Source of the DNA: Anaerolineae bacterium
GTDB lineage: Bacteria; Chloroflexota; Anaerolineae; Promineifilales; Promineifilaceae
NCBI GenBank assembly: GCA_023384355.1
Contig: JAHDWL010000016.1
Coordinates: forward strand, 1-64,000
Length of the DNA stretch: 64,000 bases
Direction: 5' to 3'
Each line of letters starts with the position of its first letter. Positions within the stretch are counted from its first letter, which is position 1. The translations under genes and the position numbers were made by a program. Positions 1-7,686 of the stretch are shown here, in pieces. The notes below the pieces were generated by a model that ran no database searches, was not told where the DNA came from, and worked only from the letters and a program-made list of their open reading frames with translations.

Positions 1-93
1 CTGCTCGATAAAGAAGAGTTCAGTAAGGTCTGGACGGCGGGACAACGAATGACGGTGGATGAGGCAGTGAGGCTAGGGATCGGAGCAGAGTAA
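1..93 (+). CDS. C-terminal end of a protein cut by the window edge, probably a regulator/ATPase tail
   Basis: Frame 1 is open from the first base and ends at TAA (91-93), leaving 30 residues. The visible peptide contains FSKVWTAGQRMTVDEAV. A pattern of the type 'W..G..MT.DEAV..A' is common at the extreme C-terminus of large TPR/NB-ARC-type and LuxR/adenylate-cyclase-type ATPases in Chloroflexota and Actinobacteria, so I infer the end of such a protein. The body of the gene lies outside the window. It converges on the metallophosphoesterase gene with about 55 bp between. Confidence 0.5.
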   Translation: MLDKEEFSKVWTAGQRMTVDEAVRLGIGAE

Positions 94-148
94 AAAAGTG
101 ATTCTGTTATGTCTCCCTTCCAGTCGGTGACATTGATTGCATCAGTAA

Positions 149-1006
149 CTAATCTTCCAAACTCTCCTGTCCTGCTCTCCCCGTGGGCCGACGGAGCACA
201 GGCTCCCCCGGCAGTCGTCTAAAAGGCCGCTGCTGGATTATTGTCTGCTCCGGCAAACATTCCACAAAGTTGAACGCCGGCATGGCGTCGTGGTCAGCGC
301 GGATCATTTCCTCATTCGGCCAGGCTGTGAACCCGGCGAAAGTGCTGGCCACGGCACAATAGAGTATGCCGTCACGGATGGTCTGCATGGAGTTGTGGAT
401 GTGGCCATAGAAAACGGCGCGCAACCTGCCTCTCGCCGGCAGCAACACCTGGTGCATCTCCTCACCGTTGAAGATGAGCATGTTGGCATCCATCCACGGC
501 GAATTGAGCCTCAGGGCGGGGTAGTGGGTGAAGATAGTCAGCGGCGGACCCTCGGGCGTGGCTTCCCTTCGTAATATTTCCAGTTGTTGAGGGGAGAGCA
601 GGCCATGGGGATCGATTTGGTCCGGTCCGCGGCCGTCGAGTACCAGGAAGCGCTCGCCGCGCACCTCGAAGGTGTAGGACAGGGTTTCAGTCCCCGGTTG
701 ACAATCGATCTTCGGTCCCATCGGCATGTAGCGATGGATATCGGCCGAGCGATCGTGATTACCGGTGCAGAAGTAGACGGGGTAGTTAAGCTCAGCGAAC
801 GTCTCGGCCGCCAGCCGATAGGCAGCCTCGGTGGGGTGGGTTGTCACATCGCCGGTGTGGATGACAAAATCCGGCCGCGTCGGCAACCGGTTGATCATGT
901 CGATCACGTGCCGCGCGTAGGGGAGCGACCGGTGGCCCTGCCTGGAATAATCCGCCGTCGGCCCGAAATGTGTGTCGCTGAGATGGACGAAGTAAACGGA
1001 CCCCAT
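149..1006 (-). CDS. Calcineurin-like metallophosphoesterase (CpdA/class III cyclic phosphodiesterase type)
   Basis: A 285-residue dinuclear-metal phosphoesterase. The metal-binding motifs appear in order: SDTHFG near residue 10, HTGDVTTHP near 50, GNHDRS near 82, FTHYPA near 160 and GHIHNS near 201. This is the full calcineurin-like set, and the length is typical of CpdA-like cyclic nucleotide phosphodiesterases, though the true substrate cannot be read from sequence. No signal peptide is seen, so it is probably cytosolic. It sits just downstream of nuoM on the same strand, where nuoN would usually be. A -10-like hexamer (complement of 1015-1020) lies 8 nt before the ATG and there is no Shine-Dalgarno, so it probably has its own promoter. 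Confidence 0.85.
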   Translation of the reverse strand: MGSVYFVHLSDTHFGPTADYSRQGHRSLPYARHVIDMINRLPTRPDFVIHTGDVTTHPTEAAYRLAAETFAELNYPVYFCTGNHDRSADIHRYMPMGPKIDCQPGTETLSYTFEVRGERFLVLDGRGPDQIDPHGLLSPQQLEILRREATPEGPPLTIFTHYPALRLNSPWMDANMLIFNGEEMHQVLLPARGRLRAVFYGHIHNSMQTIRDGILYCAVASTFAGFTAWPNEEMIRADHDAMPAFNFVECLPEQTIIQQRPFRRLPGEPVLRRPTGRAGQESLED

Positions 1007-1023
1007 CGTATAGAGTTATACCA

Positions 1024-1085
1024 TAAAGACATCAGGAATCAGGAATTTGAGCATCTCTCCATTCCTGATTCCTGATTCCCTGTTC
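1024..1085. repeat. Short tandem heptanucleotide repeat, ATTCCTG type
   Basis: Between nuoM and the phosphoesterase gene. Units of ATTCCTG occur in tandem near 1061-1080, with inverted copies (CAGGAAT) near 1032-1048, so the two halves could pair. Similar arrays occur at 4880-4956, 5806-5897 and 14085-14135 between nuo genes. Confidence 0.7.
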
Positions 1086-1093
1086 GCTACGGA

Positions 1094-2605
1094 TTATCGA
1101 AGTGCCAGTACGGCGCTGCTGATGTTCGTTACCAGAGCGTTGACCGTCCCATCCATCAGATAGAAGTAAGCCGATGGCGCGATACCGATCCAGAAGATGA
1201 AGACCAGAAAGGCCAGCATGATCCCCAGCTCGCGGCGATTCATGGCCCGCAGGCTCTTGACTTCATCAGTCGTCACCGGCCCCATGAACAGGCGCTGGAA
1301 GAACCACAGCAGGTAGACGGCAGCGAGGATGACGCCGGTCGTGGCGAAGGCGGTATAAATCCACGGCTGCGGGGTCAGCGATTCCGCGCCCATCGAGCCA
1401 AGCAGAATGGTGAACTCGCCCACGAAGCCATTGAGACCCGGCAGCCCCATGCTCGACAGGACAATGATGAGCGACAGCACGCTGAAAAGCGGCATCACCT
1501 TCCAAACGCCCCCATACACGCTCATTTCGCGTTTGTGAGTGCGTTCATAGAGAGCGCCTACCAGGAAGAACAGCGCGCCCGTGCTCAGGCCGTGGTTGAC
1601 GCCCTGCAGGATCGCCCCCTGGATGCCGGCATTGTTCAGTGCGAAGATGCCCAGCGTCACGAAACCGAGGTGGCTGATGCTGGAATAGGCTACCAGCTTC
1701 TTGGCGTCCTTCTGGGCAAAGGAGACGATAGCGCCGTAGATGATGCCGATGATAGCCAGCACGGCGATGATCGGCGCATACTTATAGGACGCTTCCGGGA
1801 AGAGGGGCAGATTGAAGCGGATGAAGCCATACGTGCCCATCTTCAGCAAGACGCCGGCCAGGATGATCGAGCCGGCCGTGGGCGCTTCGGTGTGAGCGTC
1901 GGGCAGCCAGGAGTGGAACGGGAAGACCGGCACCTTGATTGCGAAGGCGACAAAGAAGCCGATGAACAACAGGTTCTGGGCGTGGGCGAAGGCTTCCCGC
2001 CCGGCAATCAGGTCCGGCACGGCGAAAGTGCTGTTGGTGATACCCATATAGAGAATGGCGATGAGCATCAACAGCGACCCGGCCATCGTGTACAGGAAGA
2101 ACTTGATCGACGCATAGACGCGCCGGCTGCCGCCCCAGATGCCGATGAGGAAATACATCGGGATCAGAGTGAACTCCCAGAACACATAGAACAGGAACAG
2201 GTCCTGTGCCAGGAAGACGCCGAGCATACCCGTCTCAAGCAACAGCATGAAGATGTAGTATTGCTTCAGTTGCGTCTCAATGGCCGTCCATGACCCTATA
2301 ATTGCCAGCAGGGAGATGAACGTCGTCAGCAGTATCATAAGGATGCTGAGTCCATCGATACCCATGAAGTAGCTGATGCCCCAGGACGGAATCCAGTCCA
2401 CCCGGTCGACCAGTTGCAGCGTCGGGTTTGTCGGGTCGAACAGGAACAAGACAAACAGCGACATCGCAAAGGTTGCGGCCGATGTCACGATGGCGAACAT
2501 CTTGATCGTGTCGCGGCTCGAGCCGTCTTCCGACTCTTTGATGAATAATATTGCCAGAACACCCACCAGGGGAAGAAAGGTGAGAATTGTCAGCCACCAG
2601 TTCAT
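1094..2605 (-). CDS. nuoM: NADH-quinone oxidoreductase subunit M
   Basis: A 503-residue antiporter-like membrane subunit of complex I (proton translocation). About 14 hydrophobic segments are visible. The conserved Glu is in the stretch LLLETGMLGVFLAQDL and the conserved Lys regions are in KVPVFPFHSWLPDAHTEAP and QKDAKKLVAYSSISHLG, all hallmarks of NuoM. A GAGGG Shine-Dalgarno lies about 8 nt before the ATG. It follows nuoL by 40 bp and is the last nuo gene of the operon here; no nuoN follows it. Confidence 0.97.
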   Translation of the reverse strand: MNWWLTILTFLPLVGVLAILFIKESEDGSSRDTIKMFAIVTSAATFAMSLFVLFLFDPTNPTLQLVDRVDWIPSWGISYFMGIDGLSILMILLTTFISLLAIIGSWTAIETQLKQYYIFMLLLETGMLGVFLAQDLFLFYVFWEFTLIPMYFLIGIWGGSRRVYASIKFFLYTMAGSLLMLIAILYMGITNSTFAVPDLIAGREAFAHAQNLLFIGFFVAFAIKVPVFPFHSWLPDAHTEAPTAGSIILAGVLLKMGTYGFIRFNLPLFPEASYKYAPIIAVLAIIGIIYGAIVSFAQKDAKKLVAYSSISHLGFVTLGIFALNNAGIQGAILQGVNHGLSTGALFFLVGALYERTHKREMSVYGGVWKVMPLFSVLSLIIVLSSMGLPGLNGFVGEFTILLGSMGAESLTPQPWIYTAFATTGVILAAVYLLWFFQRLFMGPVTTDEVKSLRAMNRRELGIMLAFLVFIFWIGIAPSAYFYLMDGTVNALVTNISSAVLALR

Positions 2606-2645
2606 AATAAATCCCTCTATCTCCTAATCTCCAAATCGACCCGCT

Positions 2646-4859
2646 CTAATTCGCCATGAACAGAAAATAAACCAGCAACCCGACAGCTCCCAGGAATACT
2701 GCCAGCGCGTAGGTACGAGCGTAACCGGTCTGTGTCAGTCGCAACACGCCGGCCAGCCGCCGCGTCACCGAGCCCGCGCCGTTCACGATGCCGTCGACAC
2801 CTTGGGCGTCGAGGACATTGGACGAGAAGTCGGCAAAGTTGACGAAAAGATCGCGGATGACCCGATCATGGACGAAGTCATGCCAGAATTCGCCGTCCAG
2901 CTTGAATGCCAGCCAGGCGGCAAAACGATTAAACCACGGCACGAAGTATTTCATGTAGAGCGTATTGAGCGGCAGGATACTCCACCACCAGATCGGGGTG
3001 CGTGCCAACCGGTCAGGCTCGCTGTAGGTCTTCGGTCTTCCCTTGTAAACCAGATAGGCCAGCGCCAGCCCGCTGAGGGCCAGCAGCATCGACAACCCGG
3101 CCACCACCGGGGAGAAAACGACCGGCGTATGCGGCAGGTGGACGACACCTTCCTCCGACAGCTCGATGGCCGGGATAGAGTGTTCCTCCCACTGCTCCAA
3201 CAAAAGCCAGAAACCCTGTGGATGCATTTCATGCCGTTCGGCCTGTGCCGCAGTCAGATAGGGCACGTTGAGCAGACCGCCAAGAATGGTCAGGATAGCC
3301 AGAACGACCAGCGGCCGGGTCATGAGAGGCGGGCTTTCATGGGCATGTTCGGCGGCCGCGTGACGTGGCGTGCCGAAGAAGGTCATGATGAGCTGGCGGC
3401 CGACGTAGAAAGCCGTGCCCAGCGCCGCCAACGCCAGGATGAGAAATAGCAGTAAGGCGTGAGTCTGCCCATGGAGCAGGATTTCGTCCTTCGACCAGAA
3501 GCCGGCCAGCGGGAAGATGCCCGCCAGCGCCAACGCGCCGATCATGTAGACCACATAGGTTGTGGGCATCTTGTGGCGCAATCCACCCATGTAGCGCATG
3601 TCCTGCGGGTCGAAACCGTCGTCCTCACCGTGGCCGTCGTGGCCGTGGGCAATTTCATGATGTCCATGCTCCATACCGTGGATGACCGAGCCGGAGCCGA
3701 GGAACAGCAGCGCCTTGAAGAAGGCGTGGGTGATCAGGTGGAACATCGCCGCCACATACGCGCCCATCCCCGCCGCGGCCACCATAAAGCCCAATTGGCT
3801 GACGGTGGAATAGGCCAGCACCTTCTTGATGTCGTTCTGGCTGAAGGCGATCAGCCCCGCAAAGAAGGCCGTCAGCGCGCCCACCCAGGCGACCAAATCG
3901 GGCGTAGAGATGAGTCCAAAGAGAAGCGCGCCGCTGTCGCGCACGATCTCATAGAGGACGTTGCTGCGCACGAGCAGGTAGACGCCGGCGGTGACCATCG
4001 TCGCCGCGTGGATGAGCGCCGAGACAGGCGTGGGGCCGGCCATGGCATCGGGCAACCAGGTATAGAGCGGAATCTGGGCCGATTTTCCGGCCACGCCGAG
4101 CAGAAAAAGCACCGTGACGGCCGAAAGCACTGTGGCGATGGGCACGCCCACGCCGCCGAACTGGACCACCTGACCGGACTTGTATAATTCGACCGCGCCA
4201 TCGAAGACGGGTTTGTAATCCAGCGTGCCGAACGTCCAAAAGAGCAGGAACATCGCCAGCAGCACGCCGAAGTCGCCGATACGATTCATGACCATGGCCT
4301 TGCGGCCGGCGTTGGCGTTGGCCGGAATGCCGTTCTTGTCCAATCGATCCCACCAAAAGCTGATGAGCAGATAGGAACAGAGACCCACACCTTCCCAGCC
4401 GACGAACATCATCAGGTAGCTGCTGCCACTGATCAGGATTAGCATGAAGAAGATGAACAGGTTGAAGTAGGTGAAGAACCGGGAGAAGTCGGGATCACCG
4501 TGCATGTAGCCGATGGCATACACGTGGATGAGCGATCCGACGCCGGTGACGACAAGCATCATCGTCACGGACAGGGTGTCCACCTGCAGCGTCCAGTTCA
4601 CCGTAAAATTGGCGGCGGGGATCGTGATCCAGTTCATGATCGGCACAAACCACGCTTCGAAGCCGTTAGTCGCCAGGCTGATGAAAAGCGTGACCGACAC
4701 AATAAACGCGCTGAAAGTCATCAGCGTGGCCAGCCAGCCGACAAGGCGCTCACCTTTCGGGCGATTCCTGTCGACGATCCCCCGGCCGATCAGGCCGTTG
4801 AACAACAACCCGGCCAGCGGCAGGTAGAGGATCAAGGGAGCTAATGAGAATGTATTCAT
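2646..4859 (-). CDS. nuoL: NADH-quinone oxidoreductase subunit L
   Basis: A 737-residue distal antiporter-like subunit of complex I. The N-terminal half has the Mrp/NuoL core motifs (WEGVGLCSYLLISFWW near 154, AGKSAQIPLYTWLPDAMAGP near 257, SQNDIKKVLAYSTVSQLG near 340). A His/Asp-rich cytoplasmic loop (HGMEHGHHEIAHGHDGHGED) follows near residue 394. The C-terminal third carries the extra segments expected for the lateral helix and its anchoring TM. It is longer than the enterobacterial protein (about 613 residues), as in many non-proteobacterial homologues. CGGAG Shine-Dalgarno 6 nt before ATG. Confidence 0.97.
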   Translation of the reverse strand: MNTFSLAPLILYLPLAGLLFNGLIGRGIVDRNRPKGERLVGWLATLMTFSAFIVSVTLFISLATNGFEAWFVPIMNWITIPAANFTVNWTLQVDTLSVTMMLVVTGVGSLIHVYAIGYMHGDPDFSRFFTYFNLFIFFMLILISGSSYLMMFVGWEGVGLCSYLLISFWWDRLDKNGIPANANAGRKAMVMNRIGDFGVLLAMFLLFWTFGTLDYKPVFDGAVELYKSGQVVQFGGVGVPIATVLSAVTVLFLLGVAGKSAQIPLYTWLPDAMAGPTPVSALIHAATMVTAGVYLLVRSNVLYEIVRDSGALLFGLISTPDLVAWVGALTAFFAGLIAFSQNDIKKVLAYSTVSQLGFMVAAAGMGAYVAAMFHLITHAFFKALLFLGSGSVIHGMEHGHHEIAHGHDGHGEDDGFDPQDMRYMGGLRHKMPTTYVVYMIGALALAGIFPLAGFWSKDEILLHGQTHALLLFLILALAALGTAFYVGRQLIMTFFGTPRHAAAEHAHESPPLMTRPLVVLAILTILGGLLNVPYLTAAQAERHEMHPQGFWLLLEQWEEHSIPAIELSEEGVVHLPHTPVVFSPVVAGLSMLLALSGLALAYLVYKGRPKTYSEPDRLARTPIWWWSILPLNTLYMKYFVPWFNRFAAWLAFKLDGEFWHDFVHDRVIRDLFVNFADFSSNVLDAQGVDGIVNGAGSVTRRLAGVLRLTQTGYARTYALAVFLGAVGLLVYFLFMAN

Positions 4860-4879
4860 AAGTGCTCCGGCAAGAAATT

Positions 4880-4956
4880 CTGGAATTAATAATTAAGGTA
4901 TGAAGATGGAGACGTCCGATCCGAATTCTTAATTCGTAATTCCTGATTCGTAATGA
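4880..4956. repeat. AT-rich short tandem repeats between nuoK and nuoL
   Basis: Units built on TAATTC / ATTCCTGATTCGTAAT occur between nuoK and nuoL. The same sequence family occurs at 5806-5897 and 14085-14135. It leaves 101 bp between otherwise tightly packed nuo genes. Confidence 0.6.
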
Positions 4957-4960
4957 TTGC

Positions 4961-5272
4961 TTATCCTTTCAAAAGGTTAATTTCGTCGATATTGATGCTC
5001 TTCTTGCTGCGGAAGATGGCCACAATCAGCGCCAGACCGACGGCCACCTCGGCCGCGGCCACGGTGATGACGAAGAACACCAACACCTGTCCTTCCAGTT
5101 CGCCCAGATGACGGGCAAAGGCCACGAACAGCAAGTTGGCGCTGTTGAGCATCAGTTCGATCGACATGAACAAAATAATTGCGTTACGTCGCAGGAGGAC
5201 GCCCAACGCACCGATGACAAACAAAATGCCGCTGAGGGCGATGTACCAGTTAATATCAACCGCGCTAGGCAT
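4961..5272 (-). CDS. nuoK: NADH-quinone oxidoreductase subunit K
   Basis: A 103-residue protein with three TM helices, homologous to MrpC. The two buried Glu-containing helices are visible ([18 protein letters not shown] and [18 protein letters not shown]). I place the start at the ATG giving [10 protein letters not shown], which matches the family length; an in-frame upstream Met adds 14 non-conserved residues inside nuoJ. The start overlaps the nuoJ stop by 8 nt, consistent with translational coupling. Confidence 0.95.
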   Translation of the reverse strand: MPSAVDINWYIALSGILFVIGALGVLLRRNAIILFMSIELMLNSANLLFVAFARHLGELEGQVLVFFVITVAAAEVAVGLALIVAIFRSKKSINIDEINLLKG

Positions 5273-5792
5273 TTTCCTTACCTCGCTTACGGGTATGCCC
5301 GAAAATAACCACACCGATGATGGACGCCAGAAGGAGCACGCCGGTCACCTCGAACGGAAACAAATAATCCTGAAACAGGGTAATGCCGAGCGCTTGCGGG
5401 CTGGCGTCGATGGTTGGGCTCAGCGTCGTTCCGCCGAAGTTGTTCTGCAGCAGCAGGTAGCCGAAGACGCCGAGGAGAACCAGCGCGAGGAGCACGGCGA
5501 GGTAGCGATGATAGCGCTCGCTGCCGCGCACCTCGTCGGTCACTCCCCGCAACAAATCCGCCCCCAGTAACATGATCACAAACAGGAAGAGGACGACGAT
5601 GGCTCCAGCGTAGACGGTTATCTGTACCATGGCGATGAACGGCGCGTTCAGCACCAGATACAACACTGCGACCGTCATAAAGTTGAGCACCAGATAGAGC
5701 GCACTGTGGACGGCGTTGCGGCTTGTCAACATGCCCAGGGCGGCGGCGACGGCGACGGCCGCCAGCAGGGTGAATGGTATGGGATGAATCAT
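5265..5792 (-). CDS. nuoJ: NADH-quinone oxidoreductase subunit J
   Basis: A 175-residue membrane subunit with five predicted TM helices. The pi-bulge helix region is recognisable ([20 protein letters not shown], near residue 55). It sits between nuoI and nuoK in canonical order, with about 100 bp of repeat sequence separating it from nuoI and an overlap with nuoK. Confidence 0.96.
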   Translation of the reverse strand: MIHPIPFTLLAAVAVAAALGMLTSRNAVHSALYLVLNFMTVAVLYLVLNAPFIAMVQITVYAGAIVVLFLFVIMLLGADLLRGVTDEVRGSERYHRYLAVLLALVLLGVFGYLLLQNNFGGTTLSPTIDASPQALGITLFQDYLFPFEVTGVLLLASIIGVVIFGHTRKRGKENA

Positions 5793-5805
5793 AAAGTCGC
5801 CTCAA

Positions 5806-5897
5806 TTCAATTAAAAATTATGGATCAGGAATTTATGAATCGGTGGATGCATTTTCCGGAGAGGCTTCCCAATTCTTAATTCCTGATTCCTGATTAT
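5806..5897. repeat. Heptanucleotide-type repeats between nuoI and nuoJ
   Basis: ATTCCTG units occur in tandem near 5875-5893 with a diverged inverted copy (GGATCAGGAATTTATGAATC) near 5822-5841. The nuoI stop codon (complement of 5894-5896) lies at the edge of the repeat. Confidence 0.6.
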
Positions 5898-6394
5898 TTC
5901 GGGTTTTCCATGTCCGGTATTGACCGCGTGAATGTGCCCGGTCGGGTGGTTTGCGGTGTAGGGACGCCGTTCACCGGTATGTCCACCAGCAGCATCTCCT
6001 TGGTATAGAGCGCGCTGGCCCGGTCGTAGTAGCTGAGCGCGTAATCGTGTTCCAGCACGATGGCCTGGGTCGGGCAGGCATCTTCGCAATAGCCGCAGAA
6101 GATGCAGCGCAGCATGTTGATTTCATAGGTGCTGGCGTAGCGCTCGCCCGGGGAATAGCGTTCCTCGTCGGTGTTCTCGGCCGCTTCGACGAAGATCGCG
6201 TCGGCCGGACAGGCGGCAGCGCACAACGAACAACCGATGCACCGCTCCAGCCCGTTGTCATAGCGCTTCAACTCGTGGCGACCCTTGAAGCGATCGCGCA
6301 CCGGCCGCTCGACCTCCGGGTACTGGATAGTCACCGGGGGGATGAACAGATGCTTCAGCGTTGTCCCCATGCCTTTGAGAATCTCACCTATCAT
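5894..6394 (-). CDS. nuoI: NADH-quinone oxidoreductase subunit I (2x 4Fe-4S ferredoxin)
   Basis: A 166-residue peripheral-arm subunit carrying clusters N6a and N6b. Both ferredoxin motifs are complete: CIGCSLCAAACP near residue 53 and CIFCGYCEDACP near residue 97. The start is supported by an AGGAG Shine-Dalgarno 7 nt upstream. The tail after residue 140 is Pro/Thr-rich and not conserved in the family. Confidence 0.97.
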   Translation of the reverse strand: MIGEILKGMGTTLKHLFIPPVTIQYPEVERPVRDRFKGRHELKRYDNGLERCIGCSLCAAACPADAIFVEAAENTDEERYSPGERYASTYEINMLRCIFCGYCEDACPTQAIVLEHDYALSYYDRASALYTKEMLLVDIPVNGVPTPQTTRPGTFTRSIPDMENPK

Positions 6395-6489
6395 GCGGGT
6401 TCTCCTAAATCTCGAATGACGAATGCCGTGTGGTGATTTTCATCAGTTCACTCATTCGGTCATGCGGTACTTCATAAACCAACAAAAAT

Positions 6490-7593
6490 CTAGCCGACAA
6501 AGAACTGCGTCACCGAATCGATAATTGGCGTCAGGGTTCCTTCCTCGGCCATGACGATCAACACCGCCGTCACCAGGAAATTGAGCACGGCGATGGGCAG
6601 CAAAGTTTTCCAACCGAAACCCATCAACTGGTCGTAGCGGAATCGCGGCAGCGTTGCCCGAATCCATATCATCAGGAACAGGCAAGCGACGATCTTGATA
6701 AAAATGTAGATAAATCCCAACCACGGGAATTTGTCGACGAGCGGTCCGCCGTAGCCGCCCAGAAAAAAGGTGGCGAAAATCGCGCTCAGCGAGATCATCT
6801 TCATGTACTCGGCCATGAAGAACATGCCGAAGCGCATCCCGGCGTATTCCACATTGAAACCGGCCGAAAGCTCTTGTTCGGCCTCCAGCAAGTCAAACGG
6901 CGCACGCTGAAGCTCAGCCAGAGCGGCGATGAAGAACACCAGCGCCGCCAGCGGTTGCATGAAGACGTACCATATCGGTCGCTGCCCATTGACAATCACG
7001 CCCAGGTCCATCGAATCAGCCATCATGATGGGAATGAGGACGATGATGCCCAACGCCAGCTCATAACTGATCATCTGCGCCGAGGCGCGGATGCCACCCA
7101 TCACGGCGTATTTGCTGTTCGATCCCCATCCGGCCAGGACGACGCCGTAGACGCCGATGGAGGTGACCGCCAGGATGAACAGCACGCCGACGTTGATCCC
7201 CGGCGCGATGGCGAAATAGGGCTGAAACTTCCACGGGCCAAGCTGAAAGGCAGGAGCCCAGGGGATGACGGCCAGGATGAGGATAGCCGGGATGACGGCC
7301 AGCATCGGGGCCAGGTTATAGATAACCCGGTCGACCTTGGCTGGGGTCGGGTCTTCCTTGAAGAACAGCTTGACCGCGTCGGCCGCGGGCTGCATGAAGC
7401 CTCCCAGGAAGCGTTTCTCGCCGCCGCGCCAGGGGATGGGAATATATCCCGTCCTGTTGGGGCCGACGCGAGCCTGCATTCGGGCCAACACCTTGCGCTC
7501 CAGCAGCGTGGTATAGGCGAAGCCGGTGATGACGGCAAGGCTGATGATGAAACCGAGAATCAATGCGCGAATTGCGATCTCGCCGGGAGTCAT
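6490..7593 (-). CDS. nuoH: NADH-quinone oxidoreductase subunit H
   Basis: A 367-residue membrane subunit that forms part of the quinone site at the junction of the two arms. Eight or nine TM segments are visible. Conserved loops include LLERKVLARMQARVGPNRTG near 31, the acidic ELAELQRAPFDLLEAEQELSAG region near 222 (written here in abbreviated form) and WIRATLPRFRYDQLM near 315. GAGGAG Shine-Dalgarno 6 nt before ATG. Confidence 0.97.
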   Translation of the reverse strand: MTPGEIAIRALILGFIISLAVITGFAYTTLLERKVLARMQARVGPNRTGYIPIPWRGGEKRFLGGFMQPAADAVKLFFKEDPTPAKVDRVIYNLAPMLAVIPAILILAVIPWAPAFQLGPWKFQPYFAIAPGINVGVLFILAVTSIGVYGVVLAGWGSNSKYAVMGGIRASAQMISYELALGIIVLIPIMMADSMDLGVIVNGQRPIWYVFMQPLAALVFFIAALAELQRAPFDLLEAEQELSAGFNVEYAGMRFGMFFMAEYMKMISLSAIFATFFLGGYGGPLVDKFPWLGFIYIFIKIVACLFLMIWIRATLPRFRYDQLMGFGWKTLLPIAVLNFLVTAVLIVMAEEGTLTPIIDSVTQFFVG

Positions 7594-7686
7594 ACGCTAC
7601 TCCTCTTCAAATAATGAGTTAAACACGAATCAGACTGTTTCATTTCGTCCGGGTCGCACCATTCGTTCAAGTTTGTGTTCCTTATC

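Noticed and set aside
1094-2605. Possibility that the gene called nuoM is nuoN
   Set aside because: Its TM count, the LLLETGML and SWLPDAHTEAP motifs and length fit NuoM, and it lies directly after nuoL.
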